Source of the DNA: Phoebastria nigripes
Lineage: Eukaryota; Chordata; Aves; Procellariiformes; Diomedeidae
Reading direction: 5' to 3'
DNA length: 64,000 nucleotides
Assembly (NCBI GenBank): GCA_035582835.1
Contig: JAYKAV010002788.1
Location: 124,001 to 188,000 of the forward strand
Numbering within the stretch: the stretch's first letter is position 1; each line of letters opens with the position of its first letter. Below are positions 50,501 to 59,577 of the stretch, piece by piece. A program made the translations under genes and the position numbers. The notes under the pieces are model-generated. The model saw only the letters and a program-made list of their open reading frames with translations, did no database searches and was not told the origin of the DNA.

Positions 50501-51479
50501 CATAAATGCTTAAAAGGAGGAGGCTGCAACCCAGGGCAAGGACGGAGACCATACAGGCTGGGACACGTGGCATCTGGGCATGGTTTGCATCCTGGTCCTG
50601 TGACGGAGGAGCATGGATGGCCGGCAGAGCCCGGTGAAGCCCTGGCCGAGGTGTAACACACATCAGCATGGCACAGCATCACTTCTGCCACTTGCCTGGG
50701 GAGCCATACCCCCTGCACAGAGCCCACATGCAAGGAAATGTCCCAGGAGAGAGAGGGTGAGCTATCAGTGTGTGTCCGTGGGGACCACGGCCACCCAAGC
50801 TGTGCAGTAAAAACAGGCAACTTCAGGTCCTTCACTCATCCATCCCCTGCCATGCGCTGGTGTCCAAAATCCCCTGGAGGGGTAACACATTTTCCACGTG
50901 GGGAAACTGAGTCACAGAGGTGTCCAGACCAACGAGGTGCCTGAAAAGGTCCCCCTAGGTGGATTTTTCAGCAGACACTAAAACCCTGATAATGCTACAG
51001 GGCTGCTTCTCTGCACCTTGCCATGCACTCACCATCCTCCCCATCACAGCCTCGTCTGTCCTGCAAGATCCCTCGCCCTGCACAAGCTCAGGGAGCCCAC
51101 CCTGGGCGTCCCCAAGGCATCCTCCTCCCCTCACACAAAACATCCAACATAGCCAGATCAGGAGAATCTCCCCCAAAGCTATGACATGTCAGAAACATAC
51201 GGATTTTGCCCACTGGCTTTGGGCTTTGCAGCTTCCCAAGATTCCCGAGGTGCATTTCATGGAGTGGCCACAGGCAACCACAGCAGAGAGGCTTGCCTGC
51301 CCCATGGAGCTGCACCGTCACAGGGAAGGGCTTCATTTCACAGATACCCTGGGGTCTCCTCTCTACAGCTCCCCAAAACATTGCCTTCATATTATCAGTC
51401 AAATAAAAGCCTTTAAATAGTGAATTGTTTCCATATTTGAAGGAAGGCCAGAGGCACAGAGCNAGTCAGGCTGTGAGCA

Positions 51480-51560
51480 TCTCTGCAGGTCTCTGGTCCA
51501 GCTCCTGCCCCAAGCAGGGTCACTCCAGAGATGGATTAGGCTGCCTGGCATGAAATAATT
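51480..51560 (-). mobile_element. Old CR1 scrap, antisense
   Basis: GGTCCAGCTCCTGCCCCAAG then CAGGGTCACTCCAGAG and GATTAGGCTGCC resemble the reverse complement of the CR1 segment reading ...GCAGGAGGTTGGACTAG. Short and diverged. Confidence 0.5.
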
Positions 51561-52281
51561 TCACCCTGAAACCTCAAAACTTTTTCCGAGCCCTCCATTT
51601 TTTGCCTGCACACAGGGAGGGGCTCTCCTGTGGGCTTTCCCAAAACACACAAAAGGGAAGAGATGTTCGCTTCAGGCACTGAAACCTGGATGCCCTCATC
51701 CACTGCCATCACCAAAAGTCCTCATTTTTATCATTTCAGGAGCACAACGGGCAGCAGGGACCTCATCATAGATCATCCAGCTTCCTAACATCACCTGGGT
51801 AAGAGGGGATGGAGCGGCCACACACCACCCCTCGGCAGCACGGAGCCGGTCTGGCCTGGCCTTGCCACCAGCCGGCATTACCTGTGCTGGGGAGGGACAT
51901 GCCACCATCACGCCTGGAGTCCCCTGGGCAGCCCTGGACCTGTGGCGGGGCCGTTCCTGCCTCCTTACCCCTGGGGCCGGTCCCCTGCGCAGCGTGACTC
52001 GGAGGCACATCTGGTGGCGTTGGGAAGGTGACGGTGCAGCTGGCCGGGCGGCTCTTGCCCTGTAGACAAAAGGGATGAGAGTCAGGCTGTGNCGGGGTGA
52101 AAGCATCCTCCCAACAATGCACCCTGACGCAATGCAAGGCACTTGGCTGCCCAGCGGCAAACCCCCCAAAATCCTCACAAGGGTGATGGAGCAAAGATGT
52201 CGCAACCAGAGACATGCAACCATGTCACAGGAGGACCTGGGGGGCAGAGCCCATGTCATGGTGTGTTTGCACAAGGGGGAA

Positions 52282-52307
52282 GGTTTCAAGGTTTCAAGGT
52301 TTCAAGG
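52282..52307. repeat. Three-copy octamer repeat
   Basis: GGTTTCAA repeated three times head to tail. Confidence 0.9.
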
Positions 52308-55300
52308 CAGAGACCCCTGGCAGCACCCCCAGCCCCATGCTGGCTGTGGTTCGGTGTTTCCCCAAGTCCTGTGTTCATGCCATGTTCACTACGAACACGT
52401 TGGGGGGAGCTCCAAACCACGCACGTAGCAACGCCGCACGTCGCAGATGAGAAACCCCTCCACGAGCAGCAGCTCAGCTGCTAACGTCAGGAATCAGCAG
52501 AGCATTTGCTACCTCCACTTGCAGCAGCACGTCGCTTATGTTTCCAAATGCATTGCTTAAGTTGTTATCATTTAGTGGCTTTTAAGAAAAGACCCTGTTC
52601 CCTTCCCACCCCAAGCCAAGTGTGCCAGGCTGTGCTGGTGCTGGTTGCTCACCCCATGCCTGCCACAGCAGGTCCCCATCCTGGGGACACCCGCACAGGT
52701 GCTTCAGCATCACCCAGCACCCATGCAGGAGATGCTGCTGCCCCTCCAATTCCCTAAGGACAAGCCAGTGCTAGCACTGCTGGGAAGCAGCTTTTCCCAA
52801 ACCCCGGGCCAGCAGACTGGGGCCATCCAGAGCACTTGGATTTTCAGGAAACCATCACCTTGTGCTGGGAAAGTCTGGACAAGAGGGTTTACTCCTTGGT
52901 GGCAGGGATGCATGAGTCATCCTCCAGCCACTGCCCTTGAAATCAAGCCAAAAAAGCTTTTACCCAAAGCAGCCAGCAATAGGATACCAGATCTGGAGCT
53001 CCAGGATTAACCCCTTCCTGGGAGATGCCGGCTGGTTGCCCTCGCATGTGGACCCTCTTTCTCCTCCTCCGGTTGACCCTGGGTTTCCCCACCGTGTGCG
53101 CCCACCAGGCTGGTGGACATGATGCCAATGCTCCCCTGGCAAGGCCAGGGTGGCACATGCCACAAGACCCTGGTGATGGGCTGCTGCCGGACCAAAGGGA
53201 GCTGGAAACACATTCCCTGCAGCTGGGGAATGGCACTTCTCTTCTGCATGTCTCATTGCAAAGCCTGCCCAAACAGGACAGAGTCTGGGGTTCAGCAAAG
53301 GGAAGAAGCAACCAAAAAAATAAGGTGGAAAATCCAAAGTGCTCCCTTTTGCCATTTTCGGAGGAAGGCGTTTCAGTTTTGCACTCCTGAGTTCTTGCTT
53401 CATTTAGGAAGTCACCAAGTGTCCNTAGCTCCCCATCAATCGGTGTGCCGAGCCTCAATGGTCTTTCCCCAAAATGGGGGGAACCTGCCCNCTGGAAAAT
53501 CCCATATTCCCTCCTCAACAGAAAACAGCCCTTTGGGGGACACTCAAAGGAGGGACTTTCTGTGTTAAAAAGAGTTTTTCTTCTTTGTGTTTTCCCCGCA
53601 GGCAGTCAGAGAGGTGCTAGCACCCAGCTTGCCTGCCAACCTGATGAAAAGTGGACCTATTTCTGCATCACTGCTCCAGGACAGAGCAGGAAGATGATGG
53701 ATGCCCCCGTCCCTGCCCCAGGTATCACTGCCCCAGGGCTGGGAGCCAAGGGTCCACCCTGGGGACACAAATGCTGTCCCCCAGCCTGGCACGCGTCTCT
53801 GGTGTCCCCGCAGCCTCCATGCACGGAAGGACAGCTGGCAGGCACCGCATGGGATGCTGGCCGATCTTAGCACCATTAATTCACCTCCCCAATTAGCAGG
53901 GCAAAGAAGCAGAGCTTCCGGCAGAGTGCCGAGGTTGAGAGCCATTAATGCTGTCGGCAGCTGCCTGAACCATGCCCCCTTCCCGCAGGGCTGGAGCAGG
54001 GCACCACGGGCAGCCCTGCGGCAGCTGGGGACATTTGTTCCCCCTCACCAGGCTCTACCCCATGGGAGGGACATAACGCATGCAGGGGGTGGCTGCAGCA
54101 CCCCAGCCTCACCGTGCAGGCATGCTGACTGGGTGGGTGGGAGCCAGCCCCAGCCCTGAAACAAGCCCAGGCTCTCCTGGGGCCTTTGAAAAGACAAGGG
54201 AAAGGAGCCGGGGGTTATGTTTGTACCCACTAACCTGGGCTGGAGCCTCCCGCCGCAGCCCCACAGAGCCAGGGCTCAGGCAGCACAGGGGCTGAGCATC
54301 GCTCGACCCAGCCCAGCAGTGTCTGGCAGCACATTCGGCACCTGCATGGGCCTGCCCTGAACTTCACAGCAGAGCTACACCTCCTTGGCCATCATTTAAA
54401 GNGAGCTCAGACAGGGGTTTCTGTCTTGCATCCTCCCAGAGGCCGCTATGGAAATGCTCCTAGAAAGCACGGAATAGGTCACAGAGATTTTGGGTGCCGC
54501 CTTCACCTCCCACAGGGCTCTCCATCCCCAGGCTGCTTGCTTACAGCCAGAGCTGGTCTGCACTAGGTGCTGCTATCCATCCCCTCCACCCTCAGGGGCC
54601 CCTATGCACCTCCCAGCCCCCCTCAGACCCCGGCACACAGCAGCGGCCAGTGCATCTCCCACCAGGACCAGCCAGTCCCTTGCTACAGCATCCCTCGGGA
54701 TGTGCAGGCACTCTCTCCTCTTGCAAGGATGGAGAGAGAGCGTGCACTGTCCATGGCTGCAGGCCGGGAAAGCCTGGGTCACCTGCATCGTGCTGCGTGG
54801 CCGCAGCACCCAACTTCACCCCACACCCCCAGCACCGTGGGAGCCCCAGGGGNATCATGGCCCCGAGCTGCCCAGTCTGCCCCGGGCTCGCTGTGCTGCA
54901 AGCTGGGGGAGGACGCCCTGCAGCTCGGGGCTCTGCGCCATTCCCGGTGGGCCATGCAGCATCCGCACTGGGGTGGGGATGCTCTGCAGCGCAGCGGCCG
55001 CTGGAGGAGGCTGCACAGGGCTGGGCTGCTGCAGGGAGGGTGGCATGGGCCCCCCACTCCCCAGGACGGGTCAGCAAGGCCTCACCCAGACCCCGAGGGG
55101 ACTCACTGGGAGGAGCTGGGCAATAAACGCTGCCCACTGCCCCGTGGGCAGTATCATAAACCCACCCCTCTNGACCCAGCTCCATGCGATGGGGAGTAAT
55201 GGCTCCAGTGGAGAGGGGGGAGCAACCCCAGTGCAGGGCACCCTGTGCTTCCTTGGGGCATGTGCTGATGAACCAGCCCAATTTTGGACGAAGGACAGAA

Positions 55301-56090
55301 AGATCCTGGCTGGGGAAATGGGCTCCCAGGAGATGATTTGCCCAACTGCGGGGGAAGCTTGGAGCTGTGTGCTCCAGAAACAAGGCCTGGGCCCCCTTCC
55401 TCCCCCTGGCACTGATGCTGGGGCTGCATCTGCCCTGGCTGGGTGCACCGATGAGCTGCTCGGTGGGTACTTGGTGACCGGCACACCCAGAGCTGGGGCT
55501 CAGAAACGACCACCGGACCGATAGCAGCGGGACCCTGCGGGATGCTCGCACCCGAAAGCCACGACCTGAAAGCCAGCACAGCATCCCTGCCATCACCCAT
55601 CCCCACGTGCGCTTCTCCCTGCAGCAGCAGGCGGGGGGCTTGGCAAGCCGCCTCCCTTGGGGATCCCTGCTTGTGGGCCAGGGCCATGGGGACACCCCTT
55701 TGGGCCTTGTTTCGGCAGAGGCCAGCCCTTGCCAAGCCAAGCAGCATCCCGGGCTGGGAGTCAGGGACGGAAAACTCTCAGCAGCCTTGCAGAGATGCAC
55801 ACCCGGGAAAGTGGAAGGACATGGAGGGGAGCCCCTCGGGATGGGGACACGGGGGGACCCACCGCTCTGCGGAGCCACCCTGGGAGGTAGCTCACCTCCT
55901 GCTCCCGGGCTGGTTCCCGGACTGATGCCGCACCGGGAGCCGCCTCCTCGTCGCAGCGGCTGTGTCCCCCTCCCCGCCACCACCCCCACCCGGGTCCCCG
56001 CGTGGGGGACCCGCCCTCCCCGCCCCAAGGATGGACCCGGCGGAGCACGGCGAGGGCAGCGTGCGGCTGTCCGGTACGGGGCAGCCCCTC

Positions 56091-56130
56091 CGGCACCGGC
56101 ACCGGCACCGGCACCGGCACCGGCACCGGC
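56091..56130. repeat. (CGGCAC)n hexanucleotide repeat
   Basis: About six and a half CGGCAC units in the CpG island; every unit contains a CpG. Confidence 0.95.
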
Positions 56131-56210
56131 GGCTCCATCCCGGGCCCCCCCGAGCCCGCCCTCGCCCAGAAAACAACGCCCCAGGGAAGGCAAACCCCTA
56201 CCTGCCCCCG

Positions 56211-56228
56211 GACGGACGGACGGACGGA
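56211..56228. repeat. (GACG)n tetranucleotide repeat
   Basis: GACG units running into GAGCGACGGAGGGACGGG. Confidence 0.85.
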
Positions 56229-56278
56229 GCGACGGAGGGACGGGCTGTGCAGAGCGGGAAGGGATCGGGCAGGGTCAG

Positions 56279-56373
56279 GCAGGGCTGGGCAGGAGGAGAG
56301 GAGCGGCGGAGTTGGGGGCCGGGAGGGCGCGGCGGGGCTCGCTCCGAGGGAGGCGGCAGCCGGAGCCGAGCGG
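56279..56373. repeat. 95-bp duplication, copy 1
   Basis: Runs from GCAGGGCTGGGCAGG to GGAGCCGAGCGG and is identical by eye to 56465-56559, 186 bp downstream, with the N gap between them. Confidence 0.9.
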
Positions 56374-56458
56374 GTGCGCCCTGCCCGGCCCCCGCAGCCC
56401 TGCCCGGCCCCCCCGGCTCTGCCCGCTCCAGCCCCTGCCCCTGCTCTCGTCCCTGCAC

Positions 56459-56464
56459 NNNNNN
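56459..56464. other. Assembly gap (6 N)
   Basis: Six consecutive N, the only multi-base gap in the window, placed exactly before duplicate copy 2. The short size is probably a placeholder or an unmerged overlap. Confidence 0.95.
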
Positions 56465-56559
56465 GCAGGGCTGGGCAGGAGGAGAGGAGCGGCGGAGTTG
56501 GGGGCCGGGAGGGCGCGGCGGGGCTCGCTCCGAGGGAGGCGGCAGCCGGAGCCGAGCGG
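56465..56559. repeat. 95-bp duplication, copy 2
   Basis: Second copy of 56279-56373. About 50 bp further on, both copies are again followed by the same 30-odd bases beginning CTCCAGCCCCTGCCCCTG (56425 and 56609), so the repeat unit is about 186 bp with a diverged middle. Confidence 0.9.
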
Positions 56560-57545
56560 CCAGGCTCCTGCTCCTGCCCCTACCCCTGCCTGGCCCCTGC
56601 CGCTACCCCAGCTCCAGCCCCTGCCCCTGCTCTCGTCCCTGCACCAACCCCTTACCCTACCCTACCCCAGCCCCTGCCCCTGCCAGGTCCCAGCTCCTGC
56701 CCCAGCCCAGTGCCAGCTCCTGCCCAAGCCCCAGTTCTTGCCCCAGCCCCTGCTCCGGCTCCTAACCCAGCCCCTGCCCTGCCCCCGCCCAGTCCCAGCT
56801 CCTGCTCCCGTCCCTTCCCTGCTCCTGCCCACGCCTCGGTTCTTGCGCCAGCCCCTGCCCCTACCCCTGCCCTGCCTCTTCCAGGTCCCAGCTCCTGCTC
56901 CAGCCCCAGCCCCATATCCCTGCCCATACCCCTGCCCTAAGCCTAGCTCCTGCCCCTGCCCCAGCCCAGTCCCAGTCCCAGTCCCAGCTCCTGTCCCTTC
57001 CCCAACCCCTCCCCTGCCTCTGACCAGTCCTAGCTCCTCGGGTTCCTGCCTTGCCCCTGCCCCAGCCCCTGCCCTGCCCCTCACCCTGCCCCTGCCCCTA
57101 CCCAAACCCCGCCCCTGTCCCTGCCCCAGCCCCTGCCCCAGCTCCTGACCTTCCCCTGTCCCTGCCCTTCTCTGCCCCAGCCGCTGCCCATTTCCCAGCC
57201 CCAGTCCCTGCGCTGCCCCAGCCTCTGCCCCTGCCCCTGCCCCTGCTCAAGCCCATGCCCGTGTCCCAGACCCTGCTCAAGCCCCTGTCCCTTCCCCAGT
57301 GGCAGCACCAGACCTTGACGCTGGCCCTGCCCCAGCCCCTGCCCCTGATCCTGCCCCTGAACCTGCTCTGCCCCTGCCCCAGCCCCTGCCCCAGCTCCTG
57401 CCCTTGCCCCTACCCAGTGCCTGCTCCTGCCTCAGCCCCTGCCCCTGCCCTCCCCCCTGCTACAGCCCCTGCCCCAGTTCCTGCCCCTGCCGCAGCCCCA
57501 TCCTTCGTGCTGAAGCCAAGTCCCAGCCCCAGCCCCAAGCCCCAG
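56560..57545. repeat. C-rich minisatellite, about 1 kb
   Basis: Irregular reiteration of CCAGCCCCTGCCCCTGCC-like units on the plus strand, extremely poor in A and in CpG. All three plus frames stay open for long distances and give Pro-Ala-, Leu-Pro- or Pro-Cys-rich strings, an effect of composition. The minus strand has dense GGGG runs and could form G-quadruplexes. Confidence 0.9.
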
Positions 57546-58907
57546 CAGCCAGGCACTGGGGGATGCCAGCCCTCGGGCCTGAGGGGTTGCTCCCCCTGCG
57601 TGAGCCATCCGATGGGAGGCTGGGGTGCCCTGTGCTGCCAGCACCCTGCCCGCTTTGCACAAATGCAGCCAGCCCAGCCCTCGCACCCCTGGGTGCTACC
57701 CCAGGCAGGGGGGAGTCCAGCCAGTGACTGGGGCTGGTAGCAGCAGCATGACTTTGCCAAGGGAAGGACACTGGGGTGGGTGGGTGGGGGTCCCAGGTGA
57801 CACTGCTCAGGGTGACACAGCTCAGGGTCATTAAGGCCCACCAGTGCCCCAGGGTGCTGGCATTGCCCGGGTGCACAGCATCACCCCGGACCCACACCCT
57901 GGGGTGCTCCTGCACCCAGGTCCTGCTGCACATAAGGAAGGGACCCAACCCTGCCACCGACCTGTCAATCAGGGGGTGGAAAGACAGGTCCCACCAAGGG
58001 CTTTGCCCCTGCCCAGGGGAGGTACATGGTGGGCACAGGGAGCCTGCGAACTCNTCTGCTGTGGTCTTGCCATCCTCCCCAGGACCTGGGAGGCAACACA
58101 AGCCGGCTCCTTCTGCAGCACCAAAGCTGTCCTGGTGTTCTGGTTTCCTCCCCAGGGAGGAAACTGCTTCAGGGAGCAAATGTGCCATCATTAAAGAAAG
58201 GACCTGGGATGTCCCCCACCTAAATAACACACCCTGGCTCTATTCGTTTGGCTGAGAAAAGGAGGAGAAAAACCCAAGTGAAATAAATGCTGGTCCAGCC
58301 CCCACTGCGGTGGTTTGGCAGTGAGCATCTTCGCACAGGTGTTGGGGGGCTCAATGGAAGGGGTGGGAAGGCCCCAGGCTGGGGTGCAGCTGCCTGGACC
58401 CCTCACAGCCCTGGGCAGGGGGGTGTGACGATCCCTGGACACCTGGGATCCCACTGCTGCACTTCCAGGCGGGAACATATAAATATTTCAGCAGAGTAGC
58501 CGAGCCCTGTCAGGTTGCATTTGCTTCTGGCAGGGTAAATGCTGGGAGAGGAGGAGGAAAGGGCGGGGAGAAGATGCTCTCAGAAGATGCGTCATCTCCC
58601 AGGAGATGGGGGCACCAGCTCCCGGGGCCCGATCCTCGAGGGTCTCCACCTCTGCTTAGTTTTCCTCTACAGATGCTTTTGCCTCCAGGACCGGTGCAGG
58701 GCCATGGTTCAGCCCCCGTTGTCCTGATGGCCGGGTCTCACCCCATAAGCACATCTCGGGGGGCTGCTGCCAGGCTGTGCCAGGGGGAAGAGGGGATTCG
58801 GCAATTTTGCTCTGAGCCCAGCGGGCAGCGGCACGTCCAGGACCCTCTGGGACGTGGCACAGCCCAGACTGTAACAAATCCCGCCCCCCCAATAGTGAAA
58901 AGTGATT
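57546..58907. other. No gene seen between minisatellite and poly-C
   Basis: About 1.4 kb of GC-rich sequence. A CATATAAATA string at about 58476 resembles a TATA element but has no other support. No repeats recognised. Confidence 0.6.
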
Positions 58908-58935
58908 CCCCCCCCCCCCCCCCCCCCCCCCCCCC
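58908..58935. repeat. 28-base poly-C homopolymer
   Basis: Twenty-eight consecutive C, flanked by AGTGATT and GTAAAAAATGG. Length is likely to be unreliable in the assembly. Confidence 0.9.
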
Positions 58936-59266
58936 GTAAAAAATGGGGGCCAGAAATAAATCCAAGCAGCTATGGGCAGCCGGGCGTTAAATCACTGCGG
59001 GGGAGCCAAGGCGGTGGGCAGCGTCTCCCTGGGGATGCTTCCGAGCTAGCCTGGCGGGATGCAGGGCGAGGGGCCCTGCAGCCCGGAGGCGACGGTAGAT
59101 GGACGGGGAGCTGAGCCCGGCGGAGAGGAGCCGGAGGAGGGTGTCCCCCCCCGCGCCGGGGGCTGCGCGGGCAAGATGCGGAGGCGAGACTTTCGGGGGC
59201 GATTTCCGCCCGTCTCGGACGCACAACCGCGGGCTGCCGACGAGGCGCTGCCGACAGGGGTAGTCG

Positions 59267-59320
59267 GGCTCCTCCTCCTCGGGCTCCTCCTCCTCCTCCT
59301 CCTCCTCCTCCTCCCCTTCC
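59267..59320. repeat. (CTC)n tract in the CpG island
   Basis: CTCCTC units interrupted by GGG. In the plus frame this yields poly-Leu and on the minus strand poly-Glu; neither is regarded as protein. Confidence 0.85.
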
Positions 59321-59343
59321 TCCTGCCCGCTGTACTGTGGGGC

Positions 59344-59390
59344 TTGTAGTCCCCGCACCTCCCTGCACGTGGGGCACGACTACATTTCCC
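59344..59390. promoter_or_regulatory. Two divergent ACTACA motifs (ZNF143-like)
   Basis: Minus-strand ACTACAAGCCCC at about 59350-59339 and plus-strand ACTACATTTCCCGAGGGC from 59379. They resemble the ZNF143/SBS consensus ACTACAAYTCCCAGMATGC, which is common in CpG-island and bidirectional promoters. The plus-strand copy is the better match. Binding is not shown. Confidence 0.45.
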
Positions 59391-59402
59391 GAGGGCCCCC
59401 CA

Positions 59403-59475
59403 CAGGTTCCTCCTATCCTATTCCTATTCCTATTCGTCCTCCTCCTCCTCCTCCTCTTCCTCCTCCTCCTGGACT
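59403..59475. repeat. (CCTATT)n / (CCT)n pyrimidine tract
   Basis: CCTATT hexamers at about 59413-59437 pass into CCT/TCC trinucleotides. Polypyrimidine on the plus strand, with triplex (H-DNA) potential. Confidence 0.85.
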
Positions 59476-59577
59476 TGCTGCGGATCCGGCTCTGGCGGCA
59501 GCGGGGCTGCGGGGAGCCCCGGGACCCCCCCATTGCGCGGGTACGGCCTGCCGGCCCCATGCCCGCCGCCCCCCCAG

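Larger units (their letters stand above)
38300..55900. other. No gene seen; intergenic or PCBP3 5' intron
   Basis: About 17.6 kb of mostly GC-rich sequence. It holds the candidate exon at 38530-38620, a T18 run, two old CR1 scraps and small tandem repeats, listed separately. Several good minus-strand donors occur (for example GAG|GTAAGT ending at about 48857) but none is tied to recognisable coding sequence. Confidence 0.6.
55900..56560. promoter_or_regulatory. CpG island with candidate PCBP3 first exon
   Basis: CpG-dense sequence with two CpG-containing short repeats and a 95-bp duplication. On the minus strand the sequence runs into GGGGGCAG|GTAGGG with the exon end at 56202, a plausible leader-exon donor facing PCBP3. 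CpG islands are the usual promoters of housekeeping RNA-binding protein genes. Which gene it serves is inferred. Confidence 0.4.
58980..59577. promoter_or_regulatory. CpG island, probable SLC19A1 (possibly bidirectional) promoter
   Basis: CpG-rich sequence about 2.7 kb upstream of the SLC19A1 acceptor. It carries two oppositely oriented ACTACA-type motifs, CTC-rich tracts and, on the plus strand, a donor CCCCCAG|GTACAG ending an exon at 59577. Mammalian SLC19A1 uses several alternative non-coding first exons in CpG-rich DNA, which fits. Assignment is inferred from position. Confidence 0.5.

Noticed and set aside
54592..56193. Minus-strand open frame of 533 codons
   Set aside because: GC-rich sequence with few stops on either strand, includes an N, and shows no recognisable domain or conserved pattern.
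55607..57148. Plus-strand open frame of 513 codons, Pro/Ala-rich
   Set aside because: It runs through the CpG island, the N gap and the C-rich minisatellite. Neighbouring frames are equally open and there is no domain, start context or splice support. Composition explains it.
58476..58485. CATATAAATA as a TATA box
   Set aside because: One AT-rich string with no initiator, downstream ATG exon or CpG context; likely chance.
59059..59349. 96-codon plus-strand frame ending in poly-Leu, with a minus-strand poly-Glu frame opposite
   Set aside because: Caused by a CTC repeat in the CpG island. A leader exon is a better explanation than a peptide.
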